Below are positions 30,821 through 40,975 of a DNA stretch of 64,000 nt, piece after piece. Under the pieces are notes generated by a model. That model was not told the origin of the DNA and did no database searches. It saw only the letters and a program-made list of their open reading frames with translations. Each line of letters opens with the position of its first letter. Within the stretch, counting starts at the first letter, position 1. Origin of the DNA: Ferrovaceae bacterium. Its GTDB lineage: Bacteria; Pseudomonadota; Gammaproteobacteria; Burkholderiales; Ferrovaceae. Where the stretch lies: NCBI GenBank assembly GCA_027449685.1, contig DAIDLC010000001.1:251129-315128 (forward strand), written 5' to 3'. The position numbers were made by a program, and so were the translations under genes.

Positions 30821-32020
30821 ATGAACCCTGCACATCCCGAAAAGCCTTCTTTCAAAAAGCGCCTGATCCTCATGCTGGTGCTGGTGGTCATTCTGGTGGG
30901 TGGCCTGGTGGGATTCAATCTGTTCAAGGTTTCCATGATCCAGAGCCATCTGGCCGGCATGAAAAACCCGCCCCAAACGGTCACGATGCAAGTGGCTCAA
31001 ACCACGCAGTGGAATCCACAAATCCAGGCCATTGGCTCGCTGCGCGCCTTGCACGGCGTGGACCTCAGTCCCGAGGTGCCCGGTACGGTGCGCTCCATCG
31101 CCGTGCCGTCGGGGGCCATGGTGCATGCCGGGCAGTTACTGCTGCAGATGGTCGACGATGCCGAACGGGCTCAAGTGAGTGCCTGGGAAGCCAGCGTCAA
31201 ACTGGCACGGATCACCTTGCAGCGGGACCGTTCGCAGCTGGAAATCAAGGCCGTCAGCCAGGCACAGCTGGATGCGGATCAGGCCGATCTGGACAACAAG
31301 CTGGCTCAATGGAATCTGGCAACGGCGCAACTGGCCAAAAAGTCGCTGAATGCCCCTTTTGCCGGACGGGTAGGGATCACCACGACCAATCCGGGTCAGT
31401 ATCTGAATCCGGGAGACAAGGTCATCACACTGCAGCAACTCGACCCCCTTTGGCTGGACTTTACTCTGCCACAGGAGCAGGTGGGCGATCTGGCCGTGGG
31501 GCAAAAGGTATCCATTCAAGTGGATGCCTGGCCCGAAAAACGCTTTGAAGGAAAAATCACTGCGCTCAATCCCCTGGTGGATGCCTCCACCCGCAACATC
31601 CAGGTGCTGGCGCAAATCGGCAACCCGGCTCAAATCCTGCTGCCGGGCATGTATGCCAAGGTGTTCTGGAGCCATGGCAAAACCCAGTCCTGGATTACCC
31701 TGCCGCAATCAGCCATCACCTATAACCCTTATGGCGCCACCGTCTTCATTCTCCAACCCAATCCGGCGGCCGCCGCCGCGTCCCCTGCCGGCAGCACGGG
31801 CGACAAGGCGGCAATGCCCATAGCCCCCTGGACGGCACAACAGGTCTTTGTGACCACGGGGCCCACGCGCGGAGATCAGGTAGCCATTCTCTCCGGTTTG
31901 CAGGCAGGTGCCCGGGTGGTGACTAGCGGGCAGTTAAAACTGAAATCGGGGATTCCTGTGATGGTCAGCCCCGATGCGGCGCCAGCCAATGACGCGGCGC
32001 CAACCCCGCAGGAACACTAA
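30821..32020 (+). CDS. RND efflux periplasmic adaptor (membrane fusion protein)
   Basis: GTVRSIAVPSGAMVHAGQLLLQMVDDAERAQ, LNAPFAGRVGITTTNPGQYLNPGDKVITLQQLDPLWLDFTLPQEQ. Confidence 0.93.
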   Translation: MNPAHPEKPSFKKRLILMLVLVVILVGGLVGFNLFKVSMIQSHLAGMKNPPQTVTMQVAQTTQWNPQIQAIGSLRALHGVDLSPEVPGTVRSIAVPSGAMVHAGQLLLQMVDDAERAQVSAWEASVKLARITLQRDRSQLEIKAVSQAQLDADQADLDNKLAQWNLATAQLAKKSLNAPFAGRVGITTTNPGQYLNPGDKVITLQQLDPLWLDFTLPQEQVGDLAVGQKVSIQVDAWPEKRFEGKITALNPLVDASTRNIQVLAQIGNPAQILLPGMYAKVFWSHGKTQSWITLPQSAITYNPYGATVFILQPNPAAAAASPAGSTGDKAAMPIAPWTAQQVFVTTGPTRGDQVAILSGLQAGARVVTSGQLKLKSGIPVMVSPDAAPANDAAPTPQEH

Positions 32021-32040
32021 TCGAACCACAGAGCGCCCGC

Positions 32041-35000
32041 ATGTCATTTACCGATCTTTTCATTCGCCGCCCGGTACTTTCCGTGGTGGTCAGCCTGGTG
32101 ATTCTGGTTCTGGGCTTGCGGGCTGTTTTCGGCCTGCCGGTCAACCAGTATCCCCGCACCCAAAACGCGGTGGTCACGATCACCACCAATTACTTTGGTG
32201 CGGACGCCCAAACCGTGGCCGGGTTCATTACCCAACCGCTGGAAGCCGCCATCGCTCAGGCGCAGGGCATCGATTACCTGTCCTCCAATAGTCTCATGGG
32301 TACATCGGTGATTACGGCCACCCTGCGGTTGAACTATGACGCCAACAAGGCCTTGACCGAAATCAACACCCAGGTCAGTTCGGTGCGCAACCAATTGCCC
32401 CCCCAGGCACAGCAACCGGTTTTGACCGTGCAGGTGGGCCAGACCGTGGACTCCATGTACATGGGGTTTTACAGCCAGGTTTTGCCCACCAACAATGTGA
32501 CGGACTTTCTATTGCGCGAGGTCAAGCCCAAGCTCGACTCTCTGGATGGCGTGCAAACCGCCGAAATTCTGGGCGCGCGCAACTTTGCCCTGCGCGCCTG
32601 GCTGGACGAGGCCCGTATGGCGGCCTTTGGGGTTACTGCGGCGGATGTATCCAATGCTCTGGCCAGCAACAATTATCTGGCTACGGTGGGCTCGGCCAAG
32701 GGCCAGGCGGTGACAGTGGATTTGAGTGCCAGCACCGATCTGCATACCGTGGACGAGTTCAAACGGCTGGTGGTGCGCCAGAAGGGTACCACCCTGGTGC
32801 ATCTGGAGGATGTGGCCCAGGTGACCTTGGGTTCGGATAATTACGACTTCAACGTGGCCTTTGATGGCCAGAAATCCGTCTTCATCGGGATCAAGGTGGC
32901 GCCCAATGCCAATGTCCTGGAGGTGGCCCAACGGGTGCGCGCTGCTTTTCCCGCCTTGCAAGCCAAGTTACCCACGGGGCTGACCGGAAACATCGTGTAC
33001 GACTCCACCGAATACATCACGGCCTCCATTCGGGAAGTAGCCAAAACCCTGCTGGAAGCGTTGGCCATCGTTACGGTGGTGATCTTTCTGTTCCTGGGGA
33101 GTTTGCGCGCGGTGATCATTCCGGTCGTAGCCATGCCCTTGTCGCTGATTGGCACGTTTTTGATGATGTTGATGCTGGGGTACTCCATCAACCTGCTCAC
33201 GCTCCTGGCCCTGGTGCTGGCCATTGGCCTGGTAGTGGATGATGCCATCATCGTGGTGGAAAATGTGGACCGTCACATGAATGAGGAGGGCAAAACGCCT
33301 CTGGAAGCTGCCTTGCTGGCCGCGCGTGAACTGGGGGGGCCGATTCTGGCCATGACCGTGGTGCTCATTGCGGTGTATATCCCCATCGGGTTTCAAAGCG
33401 GGCTTACCGGCGCGCTGTTTACCGAATTTGCCTTTACGCTGGCTGGGGCGGTGACCGTTTCGGGCGTGGTGGCGCTGACCTTGTCCCCCATGATGTGTTC
33501 GCGTTTTTTGAATCGGGACGAACTGCAGCACGGCTTTGTGGCTTTTCTGGATCGGCAATTCAATCGCTTGCACGCACGCTATCAAAGGTTGCTCACCAGC
33601 GCGTTACAAACCAGTGGGGTTCTGGTCCTGATGGGCGCCATCCTGTTGCTGGCCACCGTGTATCTGTTCATGACTTCGGCCCGCGAGCTGGCCCCCCCCG
33701 AAGATCAGGGCATCGTGCTCTATTCCATGACCGGAGCAGCCAACGCCAGCGCCGACGAAATGCTGCGCAATGCCCAGCGCCTGCACCAGATTGCCAGGCA
33801 GGAACCGGAATACGCTCAGATGTTTCAGATTACCGGCGCCCCGGTGCTCAACCAGGGCATTGGGGGCGTGGTCTTCAAACCCTGGGATCAACGCACCCGT
33901 TCTGCCGATACGCTGCAAAAGGATTTGCAGATCAAGTGGGGGGCCTTGCCAGCCGCTCGGGTTGCGGCTTTCCAGTTTCCTCCCTTGCCGGGCACCCAGG
34001 GGCTACCCGTCCAGTTTGTCATCAGCACCACCGAGCCGTTTGCCAATCTCAATGACGTGGCCCAGAAAGTATTGGATAAAGCGCGCCACAGTGGCATGTT
34101 CTTTTTCATCGATGCCGATCTGAAGCTGGACAAACCCTTGGGAAAAATTCAGGTGGACCGTGAATTGGCGGCCAGTCTGGGATTGAGCGAGCAGGATATT
34201 GGCAATTCCCTGGGCGGCGCCCTGAGTGCCGGGTATGTCAATTATTTTGCCATGGAAGGGCGCTCCTACAAGGTGATTCCGCAGGTGCGCCAAGTGGATC
34301 GACTCAACCCCGATCAAGTCCTGGATTACCATCTGCGCACCCCCGATGGCCATATCCTCAGCGTGGCCTCCCTGGCTCAGGTACAACGCCAGGTGGTACC
34401 TGAGACCGTGTCACACTTTCAGCAACTCAACGCCACTACGCTGGCGGGCGTTTCCACGCCCTTCGTGTCGCAGGCCGAGGTGCTGGATTTTCTCAAACAG
34501 GCCACCTTGGAAGCGGCCCCCAGCGGCTATAACGTGGACTACTCGGGAGCCTCGCGCCAGTTCATGAAAGAATCCGGCAGTTTTGTGGTCACCCTGCTGT
34601 TTGCCATCCTGATGGTGTACCTGGTGCTGGCGGCCCTGTTCGAAAGTTTTACCGACCCGCTGGTGATTCTGGTTTCGGTTCCCATGGCCTTGTTTGGCGC
34701 CCTGGTCTTCATCAATGTGGGGCTGGCAACCCTCAACATCTATACTCAGGTGGGCCTGGTTACCTTGATGGGTTTGATCAGCAAGCATGGCATCCTGATC
34801 GTGCAGTTTGCCAACCAACTGCAACGTGAGGGCAAAACAGCGCTGGAAGCGGTCGTGCAGGCGGCCTCCATCCGCTTGCGACCCATTCTCATGACCACGG
34901 CCGCCATGGTGCTTGGCGTGTTGCCCTTGGTGATCGCCTCGGGGGCCGGGGCCGCAGGCCGCCATGCCATGGGCTTGGTCATCTTTACGGGCATGTTCAT

Positions 35001-35085
35001 CGGTACGCTCTTCACTTTATTTGTAGTCCCGGCGGTGTACACCGTCATCGGCAGCAAGCATCAGGCGTCAGAGCAGAGCGTTTAG
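32041..35085 (+). CDS. RND multidrug efflux permease (HAE-1 type)
   Basis: FTDLFIRRPVLSVVVSLVILVLGLRA, LALVLAIGLVVDDAIIVVENVDRHMNEEGKTPLEAALLAARELGGPILAMTVVLIAVYIPIGFQSG; 1014 aa. Confidence 0.95.
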   Translation: MSFTDLFIRRPVLSVVVSLVILVLGLRAVFGLPVNQYPRTQNAVVTITTNYFGADAQTVAGFITQPLEAAIAQAQGIDYLSSNSLMGTSVITATLRLNYDANKALTEINTQVSSVRNQLPPQAQQPVLTVQVGQTVDSMYMGFYSQVLPTNNVTDFLLREVKPKLDSLDGVQTAEILGARNFALRAWLDEARMAAFGVTAADVSNALASNNYLATVGSAKGQAVTVDLSASTDLHTVDEFKRLVVRQKGTTLVHLEDVAQVTLGSDNYDFNVAFDGQKSVFIGIKVAPNANVLEVAQRVRAAFPALQAKLPTGLTGNIVYDSTEYITASIREVAKTLLEALAIVTVVIFLFLGSLRAVIIPVVAMPLSLIGTFLMMLMLGYSINLLTLLALVLAIGLVVDDAIIVVENVDRHMNEEGKTPLEAALLAARELGGPILAMTVVLIAVYIPIGFQSGLTGALFTEFAFTLAGAVTVSGVVALTLSPMMCSRFLNRDELQHGFVAFLDRQFNRLHARYQRLLTSALQTSGVLVLMGAILLLATVYLFMTSARELAPPEDQGIVLYSMTGAANASADEMLRNAQRLHQIARQEPEYAQMFQITGAPVLNQGIGGVVFKPWDQRTRSADTLQKDLQIKWGALPAARVAAFQFPPLPGTQGLPVQFVISTTEPFANLNDVAQKVLDKARHSGMFFFIDADLKLDKPLGKIQVDRELAASLGLSEQDIGNSLGGALSAGYVNYFAMEGRSYKVIPQVRQVDRLNPDQVLDYHLRTPDGHILSVASLAQVQRQVVPETVSHFQQLNATTLAGVSTPFVSQAEVLDFLKQATLEAAPSGYNVDYSGASRQFMKESGSFVVTLLFAILMVYLVLAALFESFTDPLVILVSVPMALFGALVFINVGLATLNIYTQVGLVTLMGLISKHGILIVQFANQLQREGKTALEAVVQAASIRLRPILMTTAAMVLGVLPLVIASGAGAAGRHAMGLVIFTGMFIGTLFTLFVVPAVYTVIGSKHQASEQSV

Positions 35086-36456
35086 CGCGCCGAGAGTGGC
35101 CTGCACCAGGTGTTCAAATTCTGCGTCCGTGATGGTGTAAGGCGGCATGAAATACACGGTGTTCCCGATGGGGCGCAGGAGCACTTCCCGTCCGAGAGCC
35201 GCCTGATGAAAGGCTCGGGCAAAGTCCGCGCGCTGCGTGACCACCTCAAAAGCCCAGATCATGCCGCGTTGACGATAATGCCGCAGGGCGGGGTGCGCCC
35301 GTAAGGGGGCGGTCAACTGTTCCAGTTGCGCCAGGCGCGTGGCGTTGCGACTGAGCACCCGGTCTTCTTCCAACAGATCGAGCACCGTGAGCGCCGCTCG
35401 GCAGGCCAGGGCATTGCCGGTGTAAGAATGAGAATGCAGGAAGGCGCGCGCGGTGGAGTCATCATAGAAAGTCTGGTAGATGGGATCGCGGGTCATCACC
35501 ACCGACAGGGGCAATACCCCACCAGTAATTCCCTTGGACAAACACAGAAAGTCGGGGACCACCTGAGCCTGCGCATGGGCAAAGAGTGTTCCTGTTCGGC
35601 CAAAGCCCACCGCAATTTCATCGGCAATCCAGTGCACGTCAAATTCTGCGCACAGCTGGGCTACGCCGCGCACATAGGCTGGCGTATGAAAGATCATGCC
35701 GCCTGCAGCCTGCACCAGGGGTTCGATGATGAGTGCGGCGATCTGCGGATGGTGTTGCTGCAACAGGGTGCGCAGCGCCTGCAACGAGTGCTGGGCGGCT
35801 GCAGCACCCAGGCGTTCATCGGGCGAGGGGATGAGAAAACTGGGGCGTAACAGATCGGCGTAGGCCCGACTGAAGAGGGGCACATCCGTCACACTGAGCG
35901 CACCCAGGGTTTCGCCGTGATAACTGTGGGCCAAGGCAATGAAGCGATTTTTTTGTGGACGGCCCAGGTTGCGCCAATAATGGGCACTCATCTTCAAAGC
36001 CACCTCGGTGGCGCTAGCACCGTCCGAACCATAAAAACAGTGCCCCAAGGCGCCCTCGGTCAGCTTGCCTAGGCGTTCACTCAGGGTGACTACAGGCTCG
36101 TGGGTAAAGCCGGCCAGCATGACATGATCCAATGCGTCCATTTGCTGACCAAGCGCCTGCTTGAGGCGCGGATGACCGTGCCCCAAGAGATTGACCCACC
36201 AGGAGCTGATGGCGTCCAGGTAGCGTTTTCCCTGCACGTCTTCCAACCACACCCCCTGTGCCCGGCGCAGGGCAATGAGCGGAAATTGCTCGTGCCACTT
36301 CATTTGCGTGCAGGGATGCCAAACAGCGGCCAGGCTGCGGGCTAGCAGGTCGGTGCCACCCTCCTGGAGAAGGTTTGGGCGCGGGGCAGAGGCGCTTTGC
36401 TGCAGGGTCGTGAGCGGCGTTTCCTGAAGGCTGGCGTGAGGCGTGGTCGGGGTCAT
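35068..36456 (-). CDS. bioA: adenosylmethionine-8-amino-7-oxononanoate aminotransferase
   Basis: VWHPCTQMKWHEQFPLI, DAISSWWVNLLGHGHPRL, FIALAHSYHGETLGALSVTDVPLF. Confidence 0.93.
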   Translation of the reverse strand: MTPTTPHASLQETPLTTLQQSASAPRPNLLQEGGTDLLARSLAAVWHPCTQMKWHEQFPLIALRRAQGVWLEDVQGKRYLDAISSWWVNLLGHGHPRLKQALGQQMDALDHVMLAGFTHEPVVTLSERLGKLTEGALGHCFYGSDGASATEVALKMSAHYWRNLGRPQKNRFIALAHSYHGETLGALSVTDVPLFSRAYADLLRPSFLIPSPDERLGAAAAQHSLQALRTLLQQHHPQIAALIIEPLVQAAGGMIFHTPAYVRGVAQLCAEFDVHWIADEIAVGFGRTGTLFAHAQAQVVPDFLCLSKGITGGVLPLSVVMTRDPIYQTFYDDSTARAFLHSHSYTGNALACRAALTVLDLLEEDRVLSRNATRLAQLEQLTAPLRAHPALRHYRQRGMIWAFEVVTQRADFARAFHQAALGREVLLRPIGNTVYFMPPYTITDAEFEHLVQATLGALNALL

Positions 36457-36471
36457 GGGCAGGAGGCGTTT

Positions 36472-37668
36472 TCAGGAAGAAGCAGGGGTGGGCTGTGGGG
36501 GGGCCAGAGTGCGGGCAATGGTGTGTAGCGCCTGGAGGAGTTGCTCGATGTGGCTTGCGGTGTGCAGCGCCGACAAGGAAATACGCAAACGGCCGGTGCC
36601 CTTGGGAACCGTGGGTGGGCGTATGCCTGGCACCCAGATCCCCTGGGCAAGCAGGGCCTGGGCCACCTGCAACACCGTTTGATTGTCTCCCAGCAGCAAG
36701 GGATGAATGGCTGTGCCAGAGGGGGCCAAGGTCCAGGGCAGGTCGGCGGCCCCCTGTTGCAATTGAAGGCCCAGACGCTGCAACTGATCGCGTCGAAACT
36801 GGTCCTGGGCAATGCAGTGCACACTGGCCAGACAGGCGGCTGCCAAAGCCGGTGGTGTGCCGGTGGTAAACAGGTAGGTGCGGGCTTTTTGGATCAGCCA
36901 CTCGATCAGGTCGGCGCGCGCGCCCACAAAAGCGCCATACACCCCGGCCGCCTTGCCCAGAGTGGCCATATACACCAAACGCGGCGAGGAGATCTGCCAA
37001 TGGGCCAGAGAACCTTTACCCTCGGCGCCCAAAACTCCAAAGCCATGGGCATCATCCACCAGCAACATGGCGTCATAGGTATCTGCCAGGGTCAACAACT
37101 GAGGCAGAGGCGCCAAATCCCCATCCATACTGAAAACGGCATCGGTCACGATCCAGCGGTTATCTTCCTGGGCGCTGGCCAGGGCTTGTTCCAGGGCCAT
37201 CAGGTCCAGGTGCGGGTAAATATGAACGGATCGGGGCCCAGCCAGGCGCACCCCATCGATGAGGCAGGCATGATTGAGGGCATCGGCAAAAACCTGCGCA
37301 TGGCGCCCCAACAGGGCCGGGAGAATTCCCGTGTTGGCCATGTACCCACTGGAAAAATGCAGGACCCGTTCAAAACCTAGCCAGCGTGCCAGATGCTGTT
37401 CCAGGGCGGCTACGGGTTCGGTATGTCCGCTAATCAGGGCTGATGCCCCCGCACCCAGGCCATACTGATCCAGTGCGGCATGGGCCGTCGCGATGATCTT
37501 GGGATGATTGGCCAGGCCCAGATAATCATTGGAGGCAAACGCCAACAAGTGCCGCCCATCCACCTGCATGCTGGGCCCTTGAGGTCCTTGCACCGTGCGC
37601 CGCGTGCGCCGCAAGCCACGCGCTTCCAGATGCCGCAAAGCCGGCGCATAGGATTTCATGAGGAGCAT
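36472..37668 (-). CDS. bioF: 8-amino-7-oxononanoate synthase
   Basis: FASNDYLGLANHPKIIATAHAALDQYGLGAGASALISGHTEPVAALEQHLARWLGFE, VDDAHGFGVLGAEGKG. Confidence 0.93.
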   Translation of the reverse strand: MLLMKSYAPALRHLEARGLRRTRRTVQGPQGPSMQVDGRHLLAFASNDYLGLANHPKIIATAHAALDQYGLGAGASALISGHTEPVAALEQHLARWLGFERVLHFSSGYMANTGILPALLGRHAQVFADALNHACLIDGVRLAGPRSVHIYPHLDLMALEQALASAQEDNRWIVTDAVFSMDGDLAPLPQLLTLADTYDAMLLVDDAHGFGVLGAEGKGSLAHWQISSPRLVYMATLGKAAGVYGAFVGARADLIEWLIQKARTYLFTTGTPPALAAACLASVHCIAQDQFRRDQLQRLGLQLQQGAADLPWTLAPSGTAIHPLLLGDNQTVLQVAQALLAQGIWVPGIRPPTVPKGTGRLRISLSALHTASHIEQLLQALHTIARTLAPPQPTPASS

Positions 37669-37729
37669 ACTCCTGGATCAGACCGGGACGGGTTTATCGT
37701 CCCAACATAACATTATAACCTTCAGGGCT

Positions 37730-37757
37730 TTGATCCTGTTCGGGGCGGGCTTATAAT
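37730..37757 (+). promoter_or_regulatory. putative sigma-70 promoter of fpr-bioD
   Basis: TTGATC-N16-TATAAT, 33 nt before the fpr ATG. Confidence 0.5.
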
Positions 37758-37790
37758 CGTCGATTCCATTTTAATTTCATCCTGAAAATC

Positions 37791-38567
37791 ATGGCAGCGT
37801 TTGGTACCGAAACCGTCTTGAGTGTCCATCACTGGAATGAGACCCTCTTCAGCTTTACCACCACCCGCGATCCCGGGTTGCGTTTCGAAAATGGACATTT
37901 TGTGATGATCGGTCTGGAGGTCAACGGTAAACCCCTGACCCGGGCCTACAGCATTGCCAGTGCCAATTACGAAGAACAACTGGAGTTTTTGAGTATCAAG
38001 GTCCAGGATGGCCCCTTGACCTCGCGGTTGCAACATATTCAGGTGGGGGACCCCCTTCTGGTGAGCAAAAAACCCGTGGGTACTTTAGTGGTGCAGGATC
38101 TGCTGCCGGGCAAGCATGTCTATCTGTTTTCCACGGGCACCGGGTTGGCTCCCTTCATGAGCATCATCAAGGACCCGGAAACCTACGAGCGTTTCGACAA
38201 AGTCATCCTGGTTCACGGCGTGCGCCAGGTTTCCGAGCTGGCCTATCGGGATTATATTCGCCACGAGTTGCCCAACAATGAATATTTTGGCGAAGAGGTG
38301 CGCAACAAACTCATCTACTATCCCACGGTTACCCGGGAAGAATTTGAAACCACCGGACGCATCACCACCCTGATCGAGTCCGGACAATTGTTTAGCGACA
38401 TCGGATTGCAGCCCCTCAATCCTGAAGTGGATCGGGCCATGATCTGCGGCAGTCCGGGTATGCTCAAGGATCTTTCCAGCATCCTCAATGCCCGGGGGTT
38501 CAAGATTTCCGAGGGCGTGGGAGAACCCGGCGATTACGTCATCGAGCGTGCCTTCGTCGAAAAATGA
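37791..38567 (+). CDS. fpr: ferredoxin/flavodoxin-NADP+ reductase
   Basis: GKPLTRAYSIASANYEEQLEFLSIKVQDGPLTSRLQ, LFSTGTGLAPFMSIIKDPETYERFDKVILVHGVRQVSELAY, ICGSPGML. Confidence 0.93.
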   Translation: MAAFGTETVLSVHHWNETLFSFTTTRDPGLRFENGHFVMIGLEVNGKPLTRAYSIASANYEEQLEFLSIKVQDGPLTSRLQHIQVGDPLLVSKKPVGTLVVQDLLPGKHVYLFSTGTGLAPFMSIIKDPETYERFDKVILVHGVRQVSELAYRDYIRHELPNNEYFGEEVRNKLIYYPTVTREEFETTGRITTLIESGQLFSDIGLQPLNPEVDRAMICGSPGMLKDLSSILNARGFKISEGVGEPGDYVIERAFVEK

Positions 38568-39475
38568 CGCCGGGCTGGTTTGTTACCGGAACGGATACGG
38601 GCATTGGCAAGAGTACGGTGTCCTGCTTGTTGTTGCAAAGTCTGCACCGTCAGGCCGGCTTGAAAACCCTGGGAATGAAACCTGTAGCCACGGGCGCGGT
38701 GCCCATTGCGGCCTTGAGCGCCAGGGATAGCGCCACCTCCCAGGCGCTGGCTGCCCGTTGGCCCGAGTGGGCTTTGGCCTGTGCCGCGCACTCGGTGCAC
38801 GAAGATGTGCTGCATCTGCTATCCGGGTCTAGCGTACTGCTGGAGGCTGTCCCCGAAGATCTCACCCTGGATAGCATCAATCCCTATGCTTTCCTTCCGG
38901 CGATTGCTCCGCATCTGGCTGCACGGGCGGTGGGCGTGACCCTGGAGTTTTCCCGCGTGGCGCAAGCCCTGGCCCGTCTTCAAGCGCTGGCCGAGGTGGT
39001 GGTGGTGGAAGGGGCCGGGGGCTTGCGGGTCCCCTTGGGGGCACCGGGGATGGGAGAGATGGCCGATTTGTGTCGCTGCCTGCAATTACCCCTGCTGTTG
39101 GTGGTGGGCATACGTTTGGGATGTATCAATCATGCGCTGTTGACGTTAGAGTCCATCCGGGCGCGGGGGTTGGTGGTTACCGGCTGGATTGGCAACATGC
39201 TGGACGCGCGCCAGGCTGCTTTGCAGGAAACATTCCACACCTTGCAGGAACGTCTGACAGTCCCTTGTTTGGGGCTGGTCCCAGAACTGGACGGCACACA
39301 GCGCGCGGCCCTGTATGCTGGCGCGGCCCAGGAGGTAGTCCTCAAGGCCGGGCAAGCAGGGTGCGCCGGGTGGGCTTTGGGCGCCAACCCGACGCCGCGA
39401 ACGCTGCTGGAGGTGCTGGATATCCAGGCTATGCTGGCCCGGCAGCCCGCTGAAGGTTTGCGGACGCAAGTTTAA
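38564..39475 (+). CDS. bioD: dethiobiotin synthetase
   Basis: GWFVTGTDTGIGKSTVSCLLLQ, VVVEGAGGLRVPL; ATGA overlap with fpr. Confidence 0.9.
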   Translation: MTPGWFVTGTDTGIGKSTVSCLLLQSLHRQAGLKTLGMKPVATGAVPIAALSARDSATSQALAARWPEWALACAAHSVHEDVLHLLSGSSVLLEAVPEDLTLDSINPYAFLPAIAPHLAARAVGVTLEFSRVAQALARLQALAEVVVVEGAGGLRVPLGAPGMGEMADLCRCLQLPLLLVVGIRLGCINHALLTLESIRARGLVVTGWIGNMLDARQAALQETFHTLQERLTVPCLGLVPELDGTQRAALYAGAAQEVVLKAGQAGCAGWALGANPTPRTLLEVLDIQAMLARQPAEGLRTQV

Positions 39476-39543
39476 AACCGTTGACAGACTGGCTTGCCGT
39501 GGTTTATCACCCTGGTGAAGCCTCTTGGGAGTGAGTACCACCT

Positions 39544-40959
39544 ATGTTGCTCTGGTTTGTCATTGCCTATTGGGTCCTGTCGGTGGCCATCGGCCTGTGG
39601 GTGGCCCTGCGCGTACATAGTACGGCGGACTATGCCGCGGCCGGTCATCGTATGCCCTTGGCGGTGGTTACGGCCACGGTGTTTGCCACCTGGTTTGGCT
39701 CCGAAACCGTACTGGGAATTCCGGCAACTTTTTTGCAGGAAGGACTACACGGCGTTGTAGCCGATCCCTTCGGCTCCTCCCTCTGCCTGATTTTGGTGGG
39801 TTTGTTTTTTGCGGTCCCCCTGTATCGCAAAAAACTGCTGACCATCGGCGATTTTTATCGTTTGCAGTACGGGCGCAGTGTGGAAATTCTGGTTACGCTG
39901 TGTATCGTGGTGTCTTATCTGGGCTGGGTGGCGGCTCAGATCAAGGCCCTGGGGCTGGTGTTCAACGTGGTCTCCGATGGCCAGATGTCCAAAGAAACAG
40001 GCATGATCGTGGGGGCCACCACGGTCATGATCTATACCTTGTTTGGCGGGATGCTGTCGGTAGCCATTACCGACTTCATTCAAATGATCATCATCATGCT
40101 GGGTATGGTGTACATTGCCTGGGATCTCAGCGCCACGGCGGGGGGTGCCGGGGCGGTGGTAGCCCATGCGGCGGCCCATGGCAAGTTTGATTTCTGGCCG
40201 CAGCCCCATGTGGCCGACATCATCGGATTTTTTACCGCATGGATTACCATGATGCTGGGTTCCATTCCGCAGCAGGACGTGTTTCAGCGCGTTACTTCTT
40301 CCAATAGCGAAACTACAGCGCGCAATGCCTCGGTGTTGGGGGGAAGTCTGTATTTTCTGTTTGCCTTCATCCCCATGTTTTTGGCCTATTCTGCCACCCT
40401 CATCGATCCCGCCCTGGTGCAACGCTATCTCGATACGGATTCCCAAATGATCCTGCCGCGCCTGATTCTGGATCATTCTCCCGAGTTTGCCCAGGTGATG
40501 TTTTTTGGCGCCTTGCTCTCGGCCATCAAAAGCTGTGCCTCCGCCACCCTGCTGGCCCCTTCGGTGACCTTTGCCGAGAATGTGGTGCGCGGGTTTTACA
40601 AGCAGATGACCGATGCCCAACTGCTGCAAGTGATGCGCTTGGTGGTACTGGTCTTTACCGGGTTGGTGACATGGATTGCCTTGCGTTCGGAACTATCCAT
40701 TTTCAAGATGGTGGAGAGCGCTTACAAAATCACTCTGGTGGCCGCTTTCGTCCCCTTGGTTTGCGGCCTGTATTGGAAGGGCGCCCGCCCCCTGGGTGGG
40801 CTGCTGTCGGTACTGGGGGGGGCAGGGGTGTGGCTGCTGTGCGAATGGTTGGCCCCGGAGTCTGTCATCCCGCCGCAGCTGGCAGGGCTGCTGGGCAGTA
40901 CCGTGGGCATGGTGGGTGGGTCCCTGTGGGCGCAACGGTGCCGCGTGGCGGCGGCATGA
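39544..40959 (+). CDS. sodium:solute symporter family protein
   Basis: HRMPLAVVTATVFATWFGSETVLGIPATFLQEGLHGVVADPFGSSLCLILVGLFFAVPLYRKKLLTIGDFYRLQYGR. Confidence 0.88.
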   Translation: MLLWFVIAYWVLSVAIGLWVALRVHSTADYAAAGHRMPLAVVTATVFATWFGSETVLGIPATFLQEGLHGVVADPFGSSLCLILVGLFFAVPLYRKKLLTIGDFYRLQYGRSVEILVTLCIVVSYLGWVAAQIKALGLVFNVVSDGQMSKETGMIVGATTVMIYTLFGGMLSVAITDFIQMIIIMLGMVYIAWDLSATAGGAGAVVAHAAAHGKFDFWPQPHVADIIGFFTAWITMMLGSIPQQDVFQRVTSSNSETTARNASVLGGSLYFLFAFIPMFLAYSATLIDPALVQRYLDTDSQMILPRLILDHSPEFAQVMFFGALLSAIKSCASATLLAPSVTFAENVVRGFYKQMTDAQLLQVMRLVVLVFTGLVTWIALRSELSIFKMVESAYKITLVAAFVPLVCGLYWKGARPLGGLLSVLGGAGVWLLCEWLAPESVIPPQLAGLLGSTVGMVGGSLWAQRCRVAAA

Positions 40960-40975
40960 GCCTGGAGCCGGTGGG

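Noticed and set aside
37681-37790. BirA operator in the bioF/fpr intergenic region
   Set aside because: No convincing TTGTAAACC-N14-GGTTTACAA-type dyad; only a promoter-like sequence is supportable
39745-40629. 294-aa minus-strand ORF
   Set aside because: Shadow of the SSS symporter gene; no recognisable domain
40813-40822. G8 run in the SSS symporter gene as a phase-variation tract
   Set aside because: Several 7-8 nt G/C runs occur in ordinary genes here, so this length looks like background
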